From assembly GCA_049999765.1 (NCBI GenBank), contig JBNGIQ010007604.1:17392-52530 (forward strand): a DNA stretch of 35,139 bases, in the 5' to 3' direction. Position 1 is the first letter of the stretch, and every line of letters starts with the position of its first letter. Shown here in pieces: positions 10,933-20,979 of the stretch. The notes under the pieces were generated by a model, which was not told where the DNA came from, searched no databases, and saw only the letters and a list, made by a program, of their open reading frames with translations. Both the position numbers and the translations under genes were made by a program. The stretch comes from Phaeoceros laevis. Taxonomy: Eukaryota > Anthocerotophyta > Anthocerotopsida > Notothyladales.

Positions 10933-12753
10933 TCAGGCTTCCCGACATGCATTAAAAGTCAATACCATCTCCAAAACCTGTTCCGGCTGTTGGTGCCTAC
11001 CATCTCCACCTAGAAATGTCTTTACACCGAACCCATGCTCGATCCAGCTGCGGCCTGGATACTTCCAAGCACCTGATGCTTGTCCCAACTCGTCCAGTTT
11101 CTCTGCACAGTCCCACATGCCAGCTTGGCTATATATGTTCGACATCAAGACATATGCTGCACCGTAGTTTGGCTGCATTTGAATTACTGAATCAAAAACC
11201 TTTCTGCCCAGAACGACGTTTCCATGCTTTCTACAGGCACCAAGCAGACACAATAATATGGACATATTAGGCTGCATTTCCATTTTCGACAATAAAGATT
11301 CAACCATTCCAAAATATCCAGCACGCCCAAGGATATCTACCATGCAGACGTAGTGCTCAATCCCTGGTGCTATGCCATAATCTCTGCTCATGGATTCGAA
11401 ATAATCAACACCTTTGTCCACCAAGCCAGCATGACTGCAAGCGGACAGAAGTGAAATAAATGTGACTGCATTAGGCTTGACACCAGCCTCAAGCATGCCC
11501 TCAAGCAATTCCATAGTTGCCATAGAGTTTCCTTCTCGGGCATAGCCAGCAATTAAAGCAGTCCATGACACCACATCAGGCCAGAGCAGTGTATCAAATA
11601 CATACTGAGCCTGCTTCATCCTCCCACATTTTCCATATGTGTGGATGAGTGCATTTACCAGAAGAAGACTCAAGTCTCGTGTGGCAGAGACGTGGTTATG
11701 ATGAATCTTGGTGCAAATATCCAGGGCTCCTATATCTCCACATGCTTGCAATATGCATACATACATGGTATCATCTGGGCTCACGCCTTCCTCCAGGATC
11801 TTCCCATAAAGCTGTAAGGCCTTCTCTCCTTGCCCCAGTTGAACGTATGCTGTGAGCATTGCTGTGCATGATACCACATCGTGCAGTGGCAACCCATCAA
11901 ACACGTTACACGCATCCACAATACTCCCACACTTTCCATAGACACTGATGAGTGTGCTCCCAACAAACACATTCAACTCATAGCCCCTTCTGCACGCTTC
12001 AGCATGCAATGCTTTCCCTTCATGGAGGCACTTTACTTTCAGATATTGTCCACTGACAAGGACAGTGGCTTCTGTTTCAGCAAGGTTGCTGCAAGCTTGT
12101 AGCGCACTGACGAAGGTCCGAGCATCCAAACTGACAGCTTCCTCCTGCATTCGCTGATACAGGTGAAGAGCTTTTCCTGCGTGCCCCAGCTGTGCATACC
12201 CTGCCAGCATTGCATTCCATGCAACAGCATCCGGGTGCCGTAACCTGTCAAACACCAGTTGGGCATCCAGGATGCTGCCACATTTTGCATACATGTTGAC
12301 CAGACACGTGCCCACCATCAAATCACGCTCAAGCATAAACTTCACAGTTTCAGCATGAATGCGCTTGCCTTCTTCCAGGTCAGCTGCGATGCCACAGGCT
12401 TTTAATAAGTGAACAAAGGTGTGCTTCGTTGGCAGGACACCTTCTTCTCGCATCCTTCGGTACAATCTTAAGGCCTCCTGCCCTCTTCCGGCTCTGGTAT
12501 GTCCAAAAATTATGGCTGTCCATGAAAGGCTGCTTTGGTCCACCAATTTCCGGAATACCTGAGACGCAGTAACTAGGCTGCCACATTTCATCAGCGTGTC
12601 CACGAGATGTTCACCAAGATGCCTGGTAGTCTGCAACCCATTCTTGACAACTCAGCATGCAATTGCTTGGCCCATGAAAGGCTTCTTCAGCGCGGAAGTC
12701 CTCAAGAAGGATGTATACATCGCCACCGTGTCAACTGTATTTTCCTTGTCCAT
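10933..12753 (-). pseudogene. PPR locus B: PLS-class PPR gene with in-frame stop
   Basis: The uninterrupted part runs leftwards from about 12651 to the stop at 10933 and encodes some 570 residues of PPR motifs (SLSWTAIIFGHTRAGRG, FVHLLKACGIAADLEEGK, LVNMYAKCGSILDAQ). E motifs follow (LCLLGACRKHGNVVLG, YVLMSNIYSQAGMWDCAE) and a short tail after GRSWIEHGFGVKTF. There is no DYW domain. In the same frame, upstream of a TGA at 12652-12654, the reading continues as GMDKENTVDTVAMYTSFLR, matching the N-terminal part of loci C and D (MDQEGRVPSLNIYLSLLK), with an ATG at 12753. The stop therefore splits one ancestral frame. If translated, the product would start inside the frame, for example at the Met of MKCGSLVTASQ (12591). 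One family insert (VSGQYLKVKCLHEGKALHA) lies at about 12000-12065. One canonical VSWTAM reads VSCTAM. Confidence 0.7.
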
Positions 12754-13085
12754 TCCAGCGAAGTCGCTTACACACTTGACCTGCCTAAAATTGCAGAATC
12801 TGCAGTTTGTAGCGAGACACCCAAATCTCTGGTTGTGGGCAATCAAGGATTCCAAGAGGCGCGTGTTCCCTTCTACAGAATCTACACCATCCAGACAACG
12901 CCTTACCCCTCAAGAGGCCCTGAATTGACCTCGTCAGTGCAGCTATCAGCCGATCCCCCACTGTCTGGAGAGCTCGAACGGCGACCAACTTTCCCTGTCG
13001 CGCACTTCGAGAGCTGGTAGATACCCTGTAGAGCTGAGTTTCGCCACACATTTGTTTCAAGGTTTCATTTTCTCTATTCTTGCTT
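12754..13085. other. Spacer between PPR locus B and COR-like remnant
   Basis: I recognise no gene here. On the minus strand it may hold the promoter or leader of PPR locus B. On the plus strand it ends in a pyrimidine run and CCAG (about 13090-13106), which resembles a splice acceptor ahead of the COR-like fragment. Confidence 0.35.
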
Positions 13086-13960
13086 GTTCACAACTTTTTT
13101 TCCAGGAGTCCCACCATCTCCATCGAAGAGTGTTCCAAGATATGTGCGTCTCTGGACAGCAAGTTGGTCATGGAAGGAGACGCTGATGACGATGATGCAG
13201 CAGGGTGGAGAGTGATAGCCGCCTACTTGCAGGACGTAGGGGAGGTGATGTCCCACCGCTACCTCAACTTCATCAAGAACCCTTGGTGGTTCGGACATGG
13301 CGTCCTGGCTCATCTCTTCGACCTCTTCTCCGATAAAAGCACCACTAGTGATATAGATGGTGATGATGGGGGCTCGGGATCGGAGTCGTCCGTGCCCACG
13401 GATGGCTTCCTAAGTGAACCTGAGAGCGTTCTTCTTAACTTGCTGGAGGAAGGTATGCAAAGCATTCCGGACCTCCATCCTCAAGGCATGAAACCCGAGC
13501 AGCTCATCCAGCTCATGCTCGTCCTCGGCTTGTGCTACCGTACGCGCCTTCCCAACTCAGATACCTCCTGCCTGCCCTCTTCGACGATGCGGACTTCAAA
13601 GCTGTAAACAAAGGTAGGGAAGTTGGATGCAGCCAGGAGGGAGGAGCTGAATGACCGAGGAAAGCAGCTCGAGGACAGTCTGGCGGGGTGGGAAGCAGAG
13701 CTCGCGGTGCAGCAAAGTGGTTTGGAACGGGAGGGGCAACGCATCCCTAACATGTGGCAGCCGATCGTGCCTGTGGGATCAGAACATGTGGCTGCTGTGA
13801 GGAAACTGTGGTTGACTGCCAGAAAGTATTTGCATTTCTCGTCAGGGACCATGATTTGATTCCGAAGCTGCACCAGCAGGTGTGAGTGGCAATAAGTTCT
13901 ACTACCCCAATCTGAACGAGGCGGTGTTACTGGAGATGGCGTTGATCAACTCGACGTCGT
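13086..13960 (+). pseudogene. Decayed Roco/COR-domain-like fragment
   Basis: The first open piece (to 13607) contains AAYLQDVGEVMSHRYLNF, KNPWWFGHGVLAHLFDLF and PEQLIQLMLVLGLCYR. This order (residual helix, NP-W-F-x-x-x-VL, then a segment ending L-C) resembles the COR region that follows the Roc GTPase in Roco proteins. Near 13550 the likely continuation shifts frame: LRYLLPALFDDADFKAV is read in another frame, matching the usual xYLxPALL segment. A third piece (13623-13859) contains WQPIVPVGSEHVAAVRKL and is again out of frame. No Roc P-loop or kinase is present. I infer a broken Roco-like gene; the family call is from recollected pattern, not a search. Confidence 0.42.
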
Positions 13961-14208
13961 CACAGCTTCGTAACAGGAGTCCTACGACTCCGGATCACTA
14001 CCCCCGATCTAGTGCTGTCTAGCGTGCTGGACAAGTGCAGGTTTCAGCCACGAGGTGCCAACACGCAGGTGTATTCGGTAGAGGACATGGACTTGCGCTT
14101 ACAGGAACCGCAGATATTCTCCAGTGGAACAATTCCTGCACTGTGCTTTAGATGGCATGGATGAAACAGTGCCCACGGCACACAAAAGTGCCCAATTGTG
14201 TTTGTGTT

Positions 14209-14253
14209 TGGTTGGTTGGTTTGGTTGGTTGGTTGTTTGGTTTGGTTTGGTTG
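14209..14253 (+). repeat. GGTTG/GGTTT microsatellite
   Basis: Imperfect tandem copies of GGTTG and GGTTT. It lies between the COR-like remnant and the tRNA-derived element. No function is evident. Confidence 0.75.
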
Positions 14254-14289
14254 ATTGTGATGGAAACTAGCGCACCTCAATCAACGTGC

Positions 14290-14372
14290 ACTAGGATATA
14301 GTCTAGGGATTAAGACCCTGGTCTTCCAAAGGGATGATCTGGATTCAATCTTGGTAGTCGGTAGAAATCCCC
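14290..14372 (+). mobile_element. tRNA-Gly(TCC)-related head of a SINE-like element
   Basis: An A-box-like block TATAGTCTAGGG (14297-14308) and a B-box-like block GGATTCAATCT (14341-14351) are spaced as in a tRNA gene. Between them is GGTCTTCCAAAGG, giving a TCC anticodon as in tRNA-Gly. Acceptor and anticodon stems no longer pair well, so it is not a working tRNA. The sequence to the right, up to about 14580, contains no gene and could be the SINE body, split by the assembly gap. The exact element ends and a target-site duplication were not found. Confidence 0.5.
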
Positions 14373-14472
14373 CAAAAATTTTCCCTCAACTTCATCAAGA
14401 ACCCTTGATCCGGGGTCGGATTGCAGGTCAGGCGGATGGAACCAGGACAAAGGGGTTCCGCGCCATGATCAG

Positions 14473-14576
14473 AGTAGTCTAGAGGCTTCCTGGCCAGTAT
14501 GAAGGCGGGAATGCTAGTTNNNNNNNNNNAGTAGTCTAGAGGCTTCCTGGCCAGTATGAAGGCGGGAATGCTAGTT
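14473..14576. repeat. 47-bp exact direct repeat flanking a 10-N gap
   Basis: Bases 14473-14519 and 14530-14576 are identical, separated by ten N. This is the pattern left when two overlapping contig ends are joined without being merged. The real genome probably has one copy and no gap, although a longer unresolved repeat is possible. Confidence 0.85.
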
Positions 14577-15779
14577 TTGTAAGACACTTTGAATTGGAGG
14601 TTTGTCTTGGAGTGTTCCGTTTGGTGCGGACGATGGACGCTTGGATCTGGAGAGCCTGAGATGCTAGTACGACGGGGTCACGGTGCTGGTACGTGTTGTG
14701 TTGAAGCAACACGGGGCATCGTCGCTGGTACGTTGGGGTATCGTCGCTGGTGCGTTGGGGCATCACCTTTTCATAGTCACCGCATGTAGCATGAAGCTTG
14801 GCGCAAACCGGCCAGGGTTAGAGTTAGGACGTTTTCACATACCTGAAAAATCGACGCGCAACAAAGTGGGAGTGTTGTTTTACTATGAACGAATGAATGA
14901 ATGGAATCTTTCCAATCTGGGCGAAAATAATATAAAATATAGATAATATATATATAATTAGATTCTTCTCCGTCACCTCTCTTTAAATCTACAATCAGAT
15001 CTCAAATCTGATTTCTATATTTCTACATTTCCCACCATGCCTTCCCAAATCCTTAACTAGGGCTCTAACCCGTGTTTACCTATTAGTTTAGATATCCAGA
15101 CCCGGCTTTTGCTCCTCACCCCCAGGAGGTAAACTCCTTCCTCGTCGCTTGTGGCTAGGCTCTGTCACGATAAAGTGGCCTGGTATTGGTGGTATTAAAG
15201 TGGCCTAGACCCGCCTTCTCTTTGTGCCCTTTCAGCTCGGCCATGGCCGTGAGCAGCGTCCAACACTTCCCTTCCTTGACCCGCACATAAGGACGCGGTC
15301 ACCGCGACCGCCATGGCGCGCGTGAAACACTGCTTCCTCGTCCTCAGGGCGAGCGCCATGGCGATGAGGACGATGGCGCGCGTGAGAAAGATGGCCTCAC
15401 GCGCCCTCACGCGCGCCATCGCGATTGAATCACCATCAGGTCGAAGGCGCATGTGAAACACTCCTTATTAGCAGTAAATATGATAGGTTTGGTAAGGGGT
15501 GAGCGATATGGAACCGGTACACACCTCACAAGAATCCTCGATTAGGTGCGCGTTGTGTTTCGTCCGCCCGTTCCTTTAAGGGTTAACCTAGTCAAGACAT
15601 AAGTGACGTGATGATCATTTGAGGAGGTTAGACGGCCCCATAAAGGTACAGGTACAAGTACAGTTTCTGCATAGAATGTTTAATCTTGTAATATCTCATA
15701 CCATTACAAAATTATATATCTTTTATGAATTACTTTCCTAAGTTTCCTTATGTATAGAGACTTTTACATTAGAGTTCTT
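14577..15779. other. Repeat-rich non-coding DNA right of the gap
   Basis: I see no gene. A 22-bp unit beginning GGGGCATCGTCGCTGG occurs twice plus a partial copy near 14712-14763. An AT-rich tract follows at about 14930-14960. GC-rich hairpin DNA lies at 15290-15425, with ATGGCGCGCGTGA recurring. An 88-codon open frame on the minus strand (15195-15461) is produced by that GC-rich repeat and has no family resemblance. Confidence 0.45.
15371..15421. repeat. GC-rich perfect inverted repeat
   Basis: Arms of 16 bp at 15371-15386 and 15406-15421 are exact reverse complements (CGATGGCGCGCGTGAG), with a 19-nt loop. The arm sequence also occurs partly at about 15312-15325. It could extrude as a strong hairpin. 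No Rho-independent-type or CRISPR context applies in a plant nucleus, so I list it as a structure only. Confidence 0.7.
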
Positions 15780-15826
15780 ATACATTCTAGTAATACATGA
15801 CAAGATCTTCTTTCGAGAAGCACTCT

Positions 15827-15922
15827 ATTGAGTTCAGAGAGTTATGTGAATGAATATAGTCGTCCATGTTATGACTCATTTATGCTGTCTAAAGACTCTA
15901 AACATAACTCTCATAACTCAAT
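15827..15922. repeat. Inverted repeat, possible MITE or hairpin
   Basis: The segment 15827-15847 (containing TTGAGTTCAGAGAGTTATG) is an imperfect reverse complement of 15902-15922, with about three mismatches and a 54-nt loop. It lies in AT-rich DNA and could be a small foldback element. I did not find a flanking target duplication. Confidence 0.45.
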
Positions 15923-15972
15923 TGAATGGTAGATAACTTATATTTATCTTTTACCAGGTACGGTAAAACCTG

Positions 15973-16165
15973 GTACATCCAAGGTCCAATGATAGAATGC
16001 AATGCTTTTGTGATGCTAAACATGTACGGATTGTTACATCCAAGGTTCGAGGATGGAGTGCGATGCTTTTGTTAAACATCCAACGTCCGAGGATGGAATT
16101 TGCTAAACATGTACGGACAGTTAAATCCAAGGCCCAAGGATGGAGTGTGACTGTGTTTCGGAAAC
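15973..16165 (+). repeat. Irregular repeat with four ATCCAAGG-type units
   Basis: Four diverged copies of a unit built on ATCCAAGGTCCGAGGATGGA start at about 15975, 16037, 16078 and 16124. Two of them are preceded by GCTAAACATGTACGGA. Spacing varies from about 40 to 62 bp, so this is a degenerate array. Confidence 0.6.
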
Positions 16166-16248
16166 GGTTTTGCAATACGAAACATTCTGCCGTTTCTTAG
16201 TGTTTTTTGTTGCAGGTTGGCTTCCCGCCCAGATCGTATAAAGATTTA

Positions 16249-16269
16249 TTCATTCATTCATTCATTCAA
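16249..16269 (+). repeat. (ATTC)n microsatellite
   Basis: About five consecutive CATT/ATTC units. No function is evident. Confidence 0.75.
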
Positions 16270-16760
16270 TGAAACCTGTCTCTTTGCACCCATGAAGAGG
16301 AAACATGCAATTTTTAGTGTAATGGACCCCGTTATGGCATTTTTACTCAGTGTCTGAAGTATCGTTTCGCACTGTCAAAAACGTTTTACTAGCCGTTTCC
16401 GGCATCTACAAATCATTGTTAAGCCATTTTAGAATCACCTCTGAGGAAAATGATATGAAGTAACAAAATCTGACAGCATGCCAATTTGCCAAGACGACAA
16501 CGTCACAAAGTCAATGCATGGTCTTCAATGCATCGCCGCCTCCGGTCTTGCCCGTTGCATCAATTAGCAGCTCGAACGGGGCAGGCCTGGTAACCAGCCC
16601 TCGAATTGCATGTAAGTGGAACTGGTCCTTAAGGGTTGCAGAGGGGCAAGTGTTTCCTAGGTGCAACTTAGGTTTGAAATGGTAACGGAGATGTTTCCGT
16701 TTTCAACTTTTTGTTTTTCTAAAAATAATAATTGGAACTTAAGTTAGGAAACATACTTCT

Positions 16761-16929
16761 CTTTCCGAAACAGGACGTATGTTTTCGAAAGAGGACGTAC
16801 TTTGTTTCCGAAACAGGACGTACTATGTTTCCGAAATAGGACGTTCGGGAAACAGACGTCTTGTTTCCGAAACAGGACAGGACAGGACGTTTGGAAACAG
16901 ACGTCCTGTAGTTTCGGAAACAGGATGTC
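16761..16929 (+). repeat. Degenerate tandem repeat of TTTCCGAAACAGGACGTA
   Basis: At least five copies of a unit around TTTCCGAAACAGGACGTA, about 25-30 bp apart, occur in tandem, and the last is partly inverted (TTTCGGAAACAGGA). The core TTTCCGAAA is nearly palindromic. The array gives a short open frame that I consider accidental. Confidence 0.65.
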
Positions 16930-16990
16930 TATTTCAAATGTGTTTCTTTCACGAAAAATGGCGTTTCCAGCAACCTAGGAGTGTGATGCT

Positions 16991-17085
16991 TTTGTGAAGA
17001 GAAATTGCTTTCGTGAAGAGAAACTGCCTTTGTGAAGAGAAACTCCCTTTACGAAGATAAATTGCCTTTGTGAAGAGAAACCGGC
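16991..17085 (+). repeat. Five-copy 19-bp tandem repeat
   Basis: Five consecutive units of about 19 bp follow TTTGTGAAGAGAAACTGCC, each differing by one to four bases. It lies just right of the TTTCCGAAA array and left of PPR locus C. Confidence 0.8.
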
Positions 17086-17293
17086 TGGCTGGATGATCTG
17101 GTATGCATGGGCCAGGAGGTAAGAGGGAAGAGTTCTTTGGAAGAGTTCTTAGGCTGAACATATAGCAATGGAGATGTCTTTGTTGGTAGAACTCCCGTTA
17201 GTATGTACTTTGTGTTGTAAATGTCAAGAGTGTTATGCGTGAATTTTCTTCAATACCAGCCTTATTCTGTGTCAATCTGTCATATGAGTCGTA

Positions 17294-20200
17294 TCAATAA
17301 TCAGACAACGAATCCCTTCTTTCTATATTGTACTGCAGGTGGGAAAAATGACTTTCCTTGCTCAATTTCGACTTTGCCATCCTCAGAAGGTCATATAGTT
17401 GCTCATGTTGTATGTGCGGCCGCTCTGCTACCAAAAATGTGCATATTTTTTCTTCGTGCTCAATCCAGCTCTGACCGGGCTCTCTCCATGCACCTCCCTT
17501 TTGCCTCTTCTTATTCAACTTCTTTGCACTTTCCAAAAGGCCAGCATCAGCATATATGTTCGACATCAACACATAAGCAGCAGCATGCTGGGGCTGTAGG
17601 CGCACCGCACAGTTGAAGGCCCGTTCTCCCAGTTCTACCTTCCCATGCTTGCGACAGGCAGCCAGTAGAGACAGCCATGTGGACAGATTTGGCTGCACTG
17701 TCATCGTCGACATCATATGCGCTATCCCTTCGAAGTAACCGGCCCGCCCAAGGAGGTCAACCATGCTCACATAATGCTCAATCCCTGGAGGTATACCATG
17801 GTCTCTGCTCATAGACTCAAAGTACTCTACCCCTTTGTCTACAAGGCCAGCATGGCTGGATGCAGAAAGGACCGCAAGAAAGGTGACTCCATTAGGTTTC
17901 ACACCTGCCAGCTGCATTCTATCGTAACATTGCAAGCATGCTGCACAGTCCCCTGATCGGCCATAACCAGCAATCAATGCAGTCCAGGATACCACCTCTG
18001 GTTCAGCCAGGGAATCGAACACATTCTGAGCATCCATCATGCTTGCACATCTGCCATATGCACTAATCAGGGAGCTTGCCACGGAGCGACTCAATCCCTT
18101 TTCACGGGAAAGAAAAAGGCCATGAATTTGCCTGAGAAGGGCTAAGCTTCCTGTGTTGCTGCAGGTTTGCAAAATCCGCAATACCGTGATCTCATCCAGA
18201 GTTACACCTTCTTGTAGCATTTGACGGCACAGCTGTAATGATTTCTCTGCTTGGTTCTGCTCAACATACGCTGCAATCAGTGCAGTCCAGGAAACCACAT
18301 CACGATTCAACATCCCGTCAAACACATTCTGGGCATCCACAAGGCTCCCACACTTTCCATATGTGCTAACCAGGGAGCTCGCAACAAACACATCGAGATC
18401 ATACCCCTTCTTTCGAGCATCTGCATGAATAACCTTCGCCTGTTTGAGGGACTTGAGTTTTCTGGCTCTACCGTCCAGAACAAGGTCTTCCTCCTTGGCC
18501 GCAAGCTGGGAGTACGCTTGGAGCACATTGACAAAAGTTTGGTCGTCGGGACTCACTCCTTCCTCCCACATTTGTTCATACAGAAGCATTGCCTCCTGTC
18601 CTTGGTCTTGCTCCACATGTGCTGCAAGCATTGCGGTTCAGGAAAGCACATCAGGCTCATACACCCTACCAAACACTTTCTGTGCATCCACAATGCTCCC
18701 ACACTTTCCATAAACACTCAGAAGCGTGCTAGCAATAAAAACATCAGAATCGCACTCTTGATTTGAGTACCTGTATGTATCGCCTTTGCCTGCTCCAAAA
18801 ACGTGACTTCCATGAGTTGTCCGTCCATGGAAACATCATCCTTTTCTGCAAGCATGCCCAATGCTTGCAGTGCGCTCACAGAAGTGCGATTGTCTGGAGT
18901 GACGCCTTCCTCCCACATTTGTTCATATAGCTGCAAAGCTTCAACTGGTAGTCCCAGTTGCATGTATGAAGTGAGCATAGAGTTCCACAAAACCACGTTA
19001 CACTCGAGAAAGTCATTGAAGACCATACGCGCATTCAAGATGCTCCCACACTTTCCATACATAGCAATTAAGCTGCTAGCTACAAAGATATCTGAATCAT
19101 ACCCATTCCTCCGAGCATCAGCATGCAGTGCTAACCCTACTTCCAGGAACTTATCCTTTGTAGATTGCCTACCCATGGTAGCAGCCCCTTCCTCTGCTAG
19201 CATTCCACATGCTTGAAGTACAGTCACAAAGGTCCGATCATTTGGACTGATGCCTTCCTTCCTCATATGTTCGTACAGCTGCACTGTCCTCTCTGCTAGG
19301 TCATTATCAACATATAACGTGAGCATCACATTCCATGAATCCACGTCATGCTGGCACAACCTATCAAAGATAATCTGTGCATCCAAAATGCTGCCGCACT
19401 TTCCGTACAGCCAAACTGCAGTGCGTGCTAGAAAAGCATCTGAAGTGTAGCTCCTTTTTTTAGCTTCAGCATGTATAGCCCTCCCTTGAGCCAGAGACTT
19501 GAGCTTCACGGACTGGCCATCCACAACAACAGGTTCTTCCATACCTCCAAGCATGCCACACGCTTGCAGCACACTCACAAAAGTACGATCATCTGGACTC
19601 ACCTCTTCCTCCCACAATTGTGCATAAAGCTGTACAGCCTCCTCTGCCAGGCCCTGCTCAACATATGCTGCAAGCATCGAGTTCCATGACACCACGTCAC
19701 GCTTTATCAACCCATTGAACACATTGTATGCGTCTTCAATGCTCCAACACTTGCCATACATGCATATGAGGGCGTTACCAACAAAGACATCTGGTTCATA
19801 ACCGCTCTTTCGAGCTTCAGCATGTATTGCCTTCCCCTGCTGCAAACACTTTGCCTTGGTGGTTCGCCCATTGACAAGATCATGTTCTATCTGTTCTGCT
19901 AACAAGCCACACGCTTGCAGCAGACTGACGAATGTCCAATTGTCGGGGGCCACACCTGCCTCCAGCATTTGCTTGTAGAGAAGCAAAGCCTCGTCAGCAC
20001 TTCCCTCTTCAACATATGTTGCAAGCATACCATTCCATGATACCACATCACGATAGGACAGAGAATCAAACACAATTTGTGCATCGACAAGACTGCGACA
20101 CTTACCATACATACTAACGAGAGTACTACCAACAAAGATATCTCCATTGTAGCCCTTCCTCTGAGTGTCAGCGTGTAGCTCCTTCCCTCGGTCCAAAGAC

Positions 20201-20979
20201 TTTTGTTTATACTCTCGCCCATCTAATACAAGAGCTCCTTCTTTGTCCGCAAGTATGCCACATGATTGGATTACGCTCACAAAGGTGCGAATGTTTGGAC
20301 TGACGCCTTCTCCCCGCATGCGTTCATACAGCTGGAACGCCTTGTCTGCTTCACCCTGGTGAGCATATGCTGCGATCATAGCATTCCATGAAACAACGTC
20401 CCGCTCAGACATCCCGTCAAAAAACATTTGCGCATCCAAAAGGCTCCCACACTTGCCATACATGTCGAGCATACAATTACCCACAAACAAGTCAGATTCG
20501 CACCTGTACTTCACAGCTTCAGCTTGAATACGCTTGCCCTCCTCAAGATTAGTTATGCTGCCACAAGCTTTGAGCAGGCTGACGAAGGTATATGTGTTCG
20601 GCCGGACACCCTCCTCTTGCATCTGCTGGTACAGACTGAGCGCCAGCTGACCTTTTCCAGACGTAGTACACCCAGAAATGACAGCTGTCCAAGAAAAAAC
20701 AGTTCGATCTGGCAAGCTGCGGAATAGCTGGAGGGCATCTTCAAGGCCACCGCACTTCACCAACACGCTCACAACATATTCACCCACAAACCGTGTGGCC
20801 TCCAAGCCATGATTAGTTAAGTGAGCATACACTTTCTTAGCTTCAGCCAGGGCCTTCCTCTCGGCACACGCTTTCAGAAGAGACAAGTAGATGTTTAGCG
20901 AAGGGACTCTTCCCTCCTGGTCCATGCATAGCAGAACATCCAGCGCCTTGTTGACCGGTTTCTCTTTACAAATTTGCAT
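17294..20979 (-). pseudogene. PPR locus C: very long PLS-class PPR gene, frameshift plus stop
   Basis: The frame runs leftwards from ATG 20979 (next to MQICKEKPVNKALDVLL). It carries PPR motifs continuously to about 18755, where a single missing base shifts it. In the shifted frame the protein continues as CDSDVFIASTLLSVYGKCGS up to a TGA at 18638-18640, which replaces the Trp of the conserved VSWTAM. It then runs on from TAMLAAHVEQ to the real stop at 17294. Read through both lesions it would be about 1,230 residues, long for a PPR protein. Six copies of a module of about 350 bp, each with a DGR/DGQ insert, lie at 18420-20250. The C-terminus has E motifs (LSLLAACRKHGKVELGER, YVLMSNIYADAGLLESA), GQSWIEHEEKICTFLVAE and no DYW. 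As assembled it can make only the N-terminal piece (about 750 residues) and possibly a C-terminal piece from ATG 18631. Sequencing error, pseudogene and recent decay cannot be separated here. Confidence 0.8.

Noticed and set aside
12652-12654. The TGA in PPR locus B as a selenocysteine or edited codon
   Set aside because: Land plants lack the selenocysteine machinery, and U-to-C or C-to-U editing acts in organelles, not on nuclear mRNA.
14209-14253. GGTTG repeat as telomere-like DNA
   Set aside because: The plant telomere unit is TTTAGGG; this array lacks the A and is a simple microsatellite.
15195-15461. An 88-codon minus-strand frame rich in Ala and Arg
   Set aside because: It is generated by the GC-rich hairpin repeats and has no protein-like pattern.
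16761-17085. CRISPR-like array
   Set aside because: Units are contiguous and degenerate without unique spacers, and the genome is eukaryotic.
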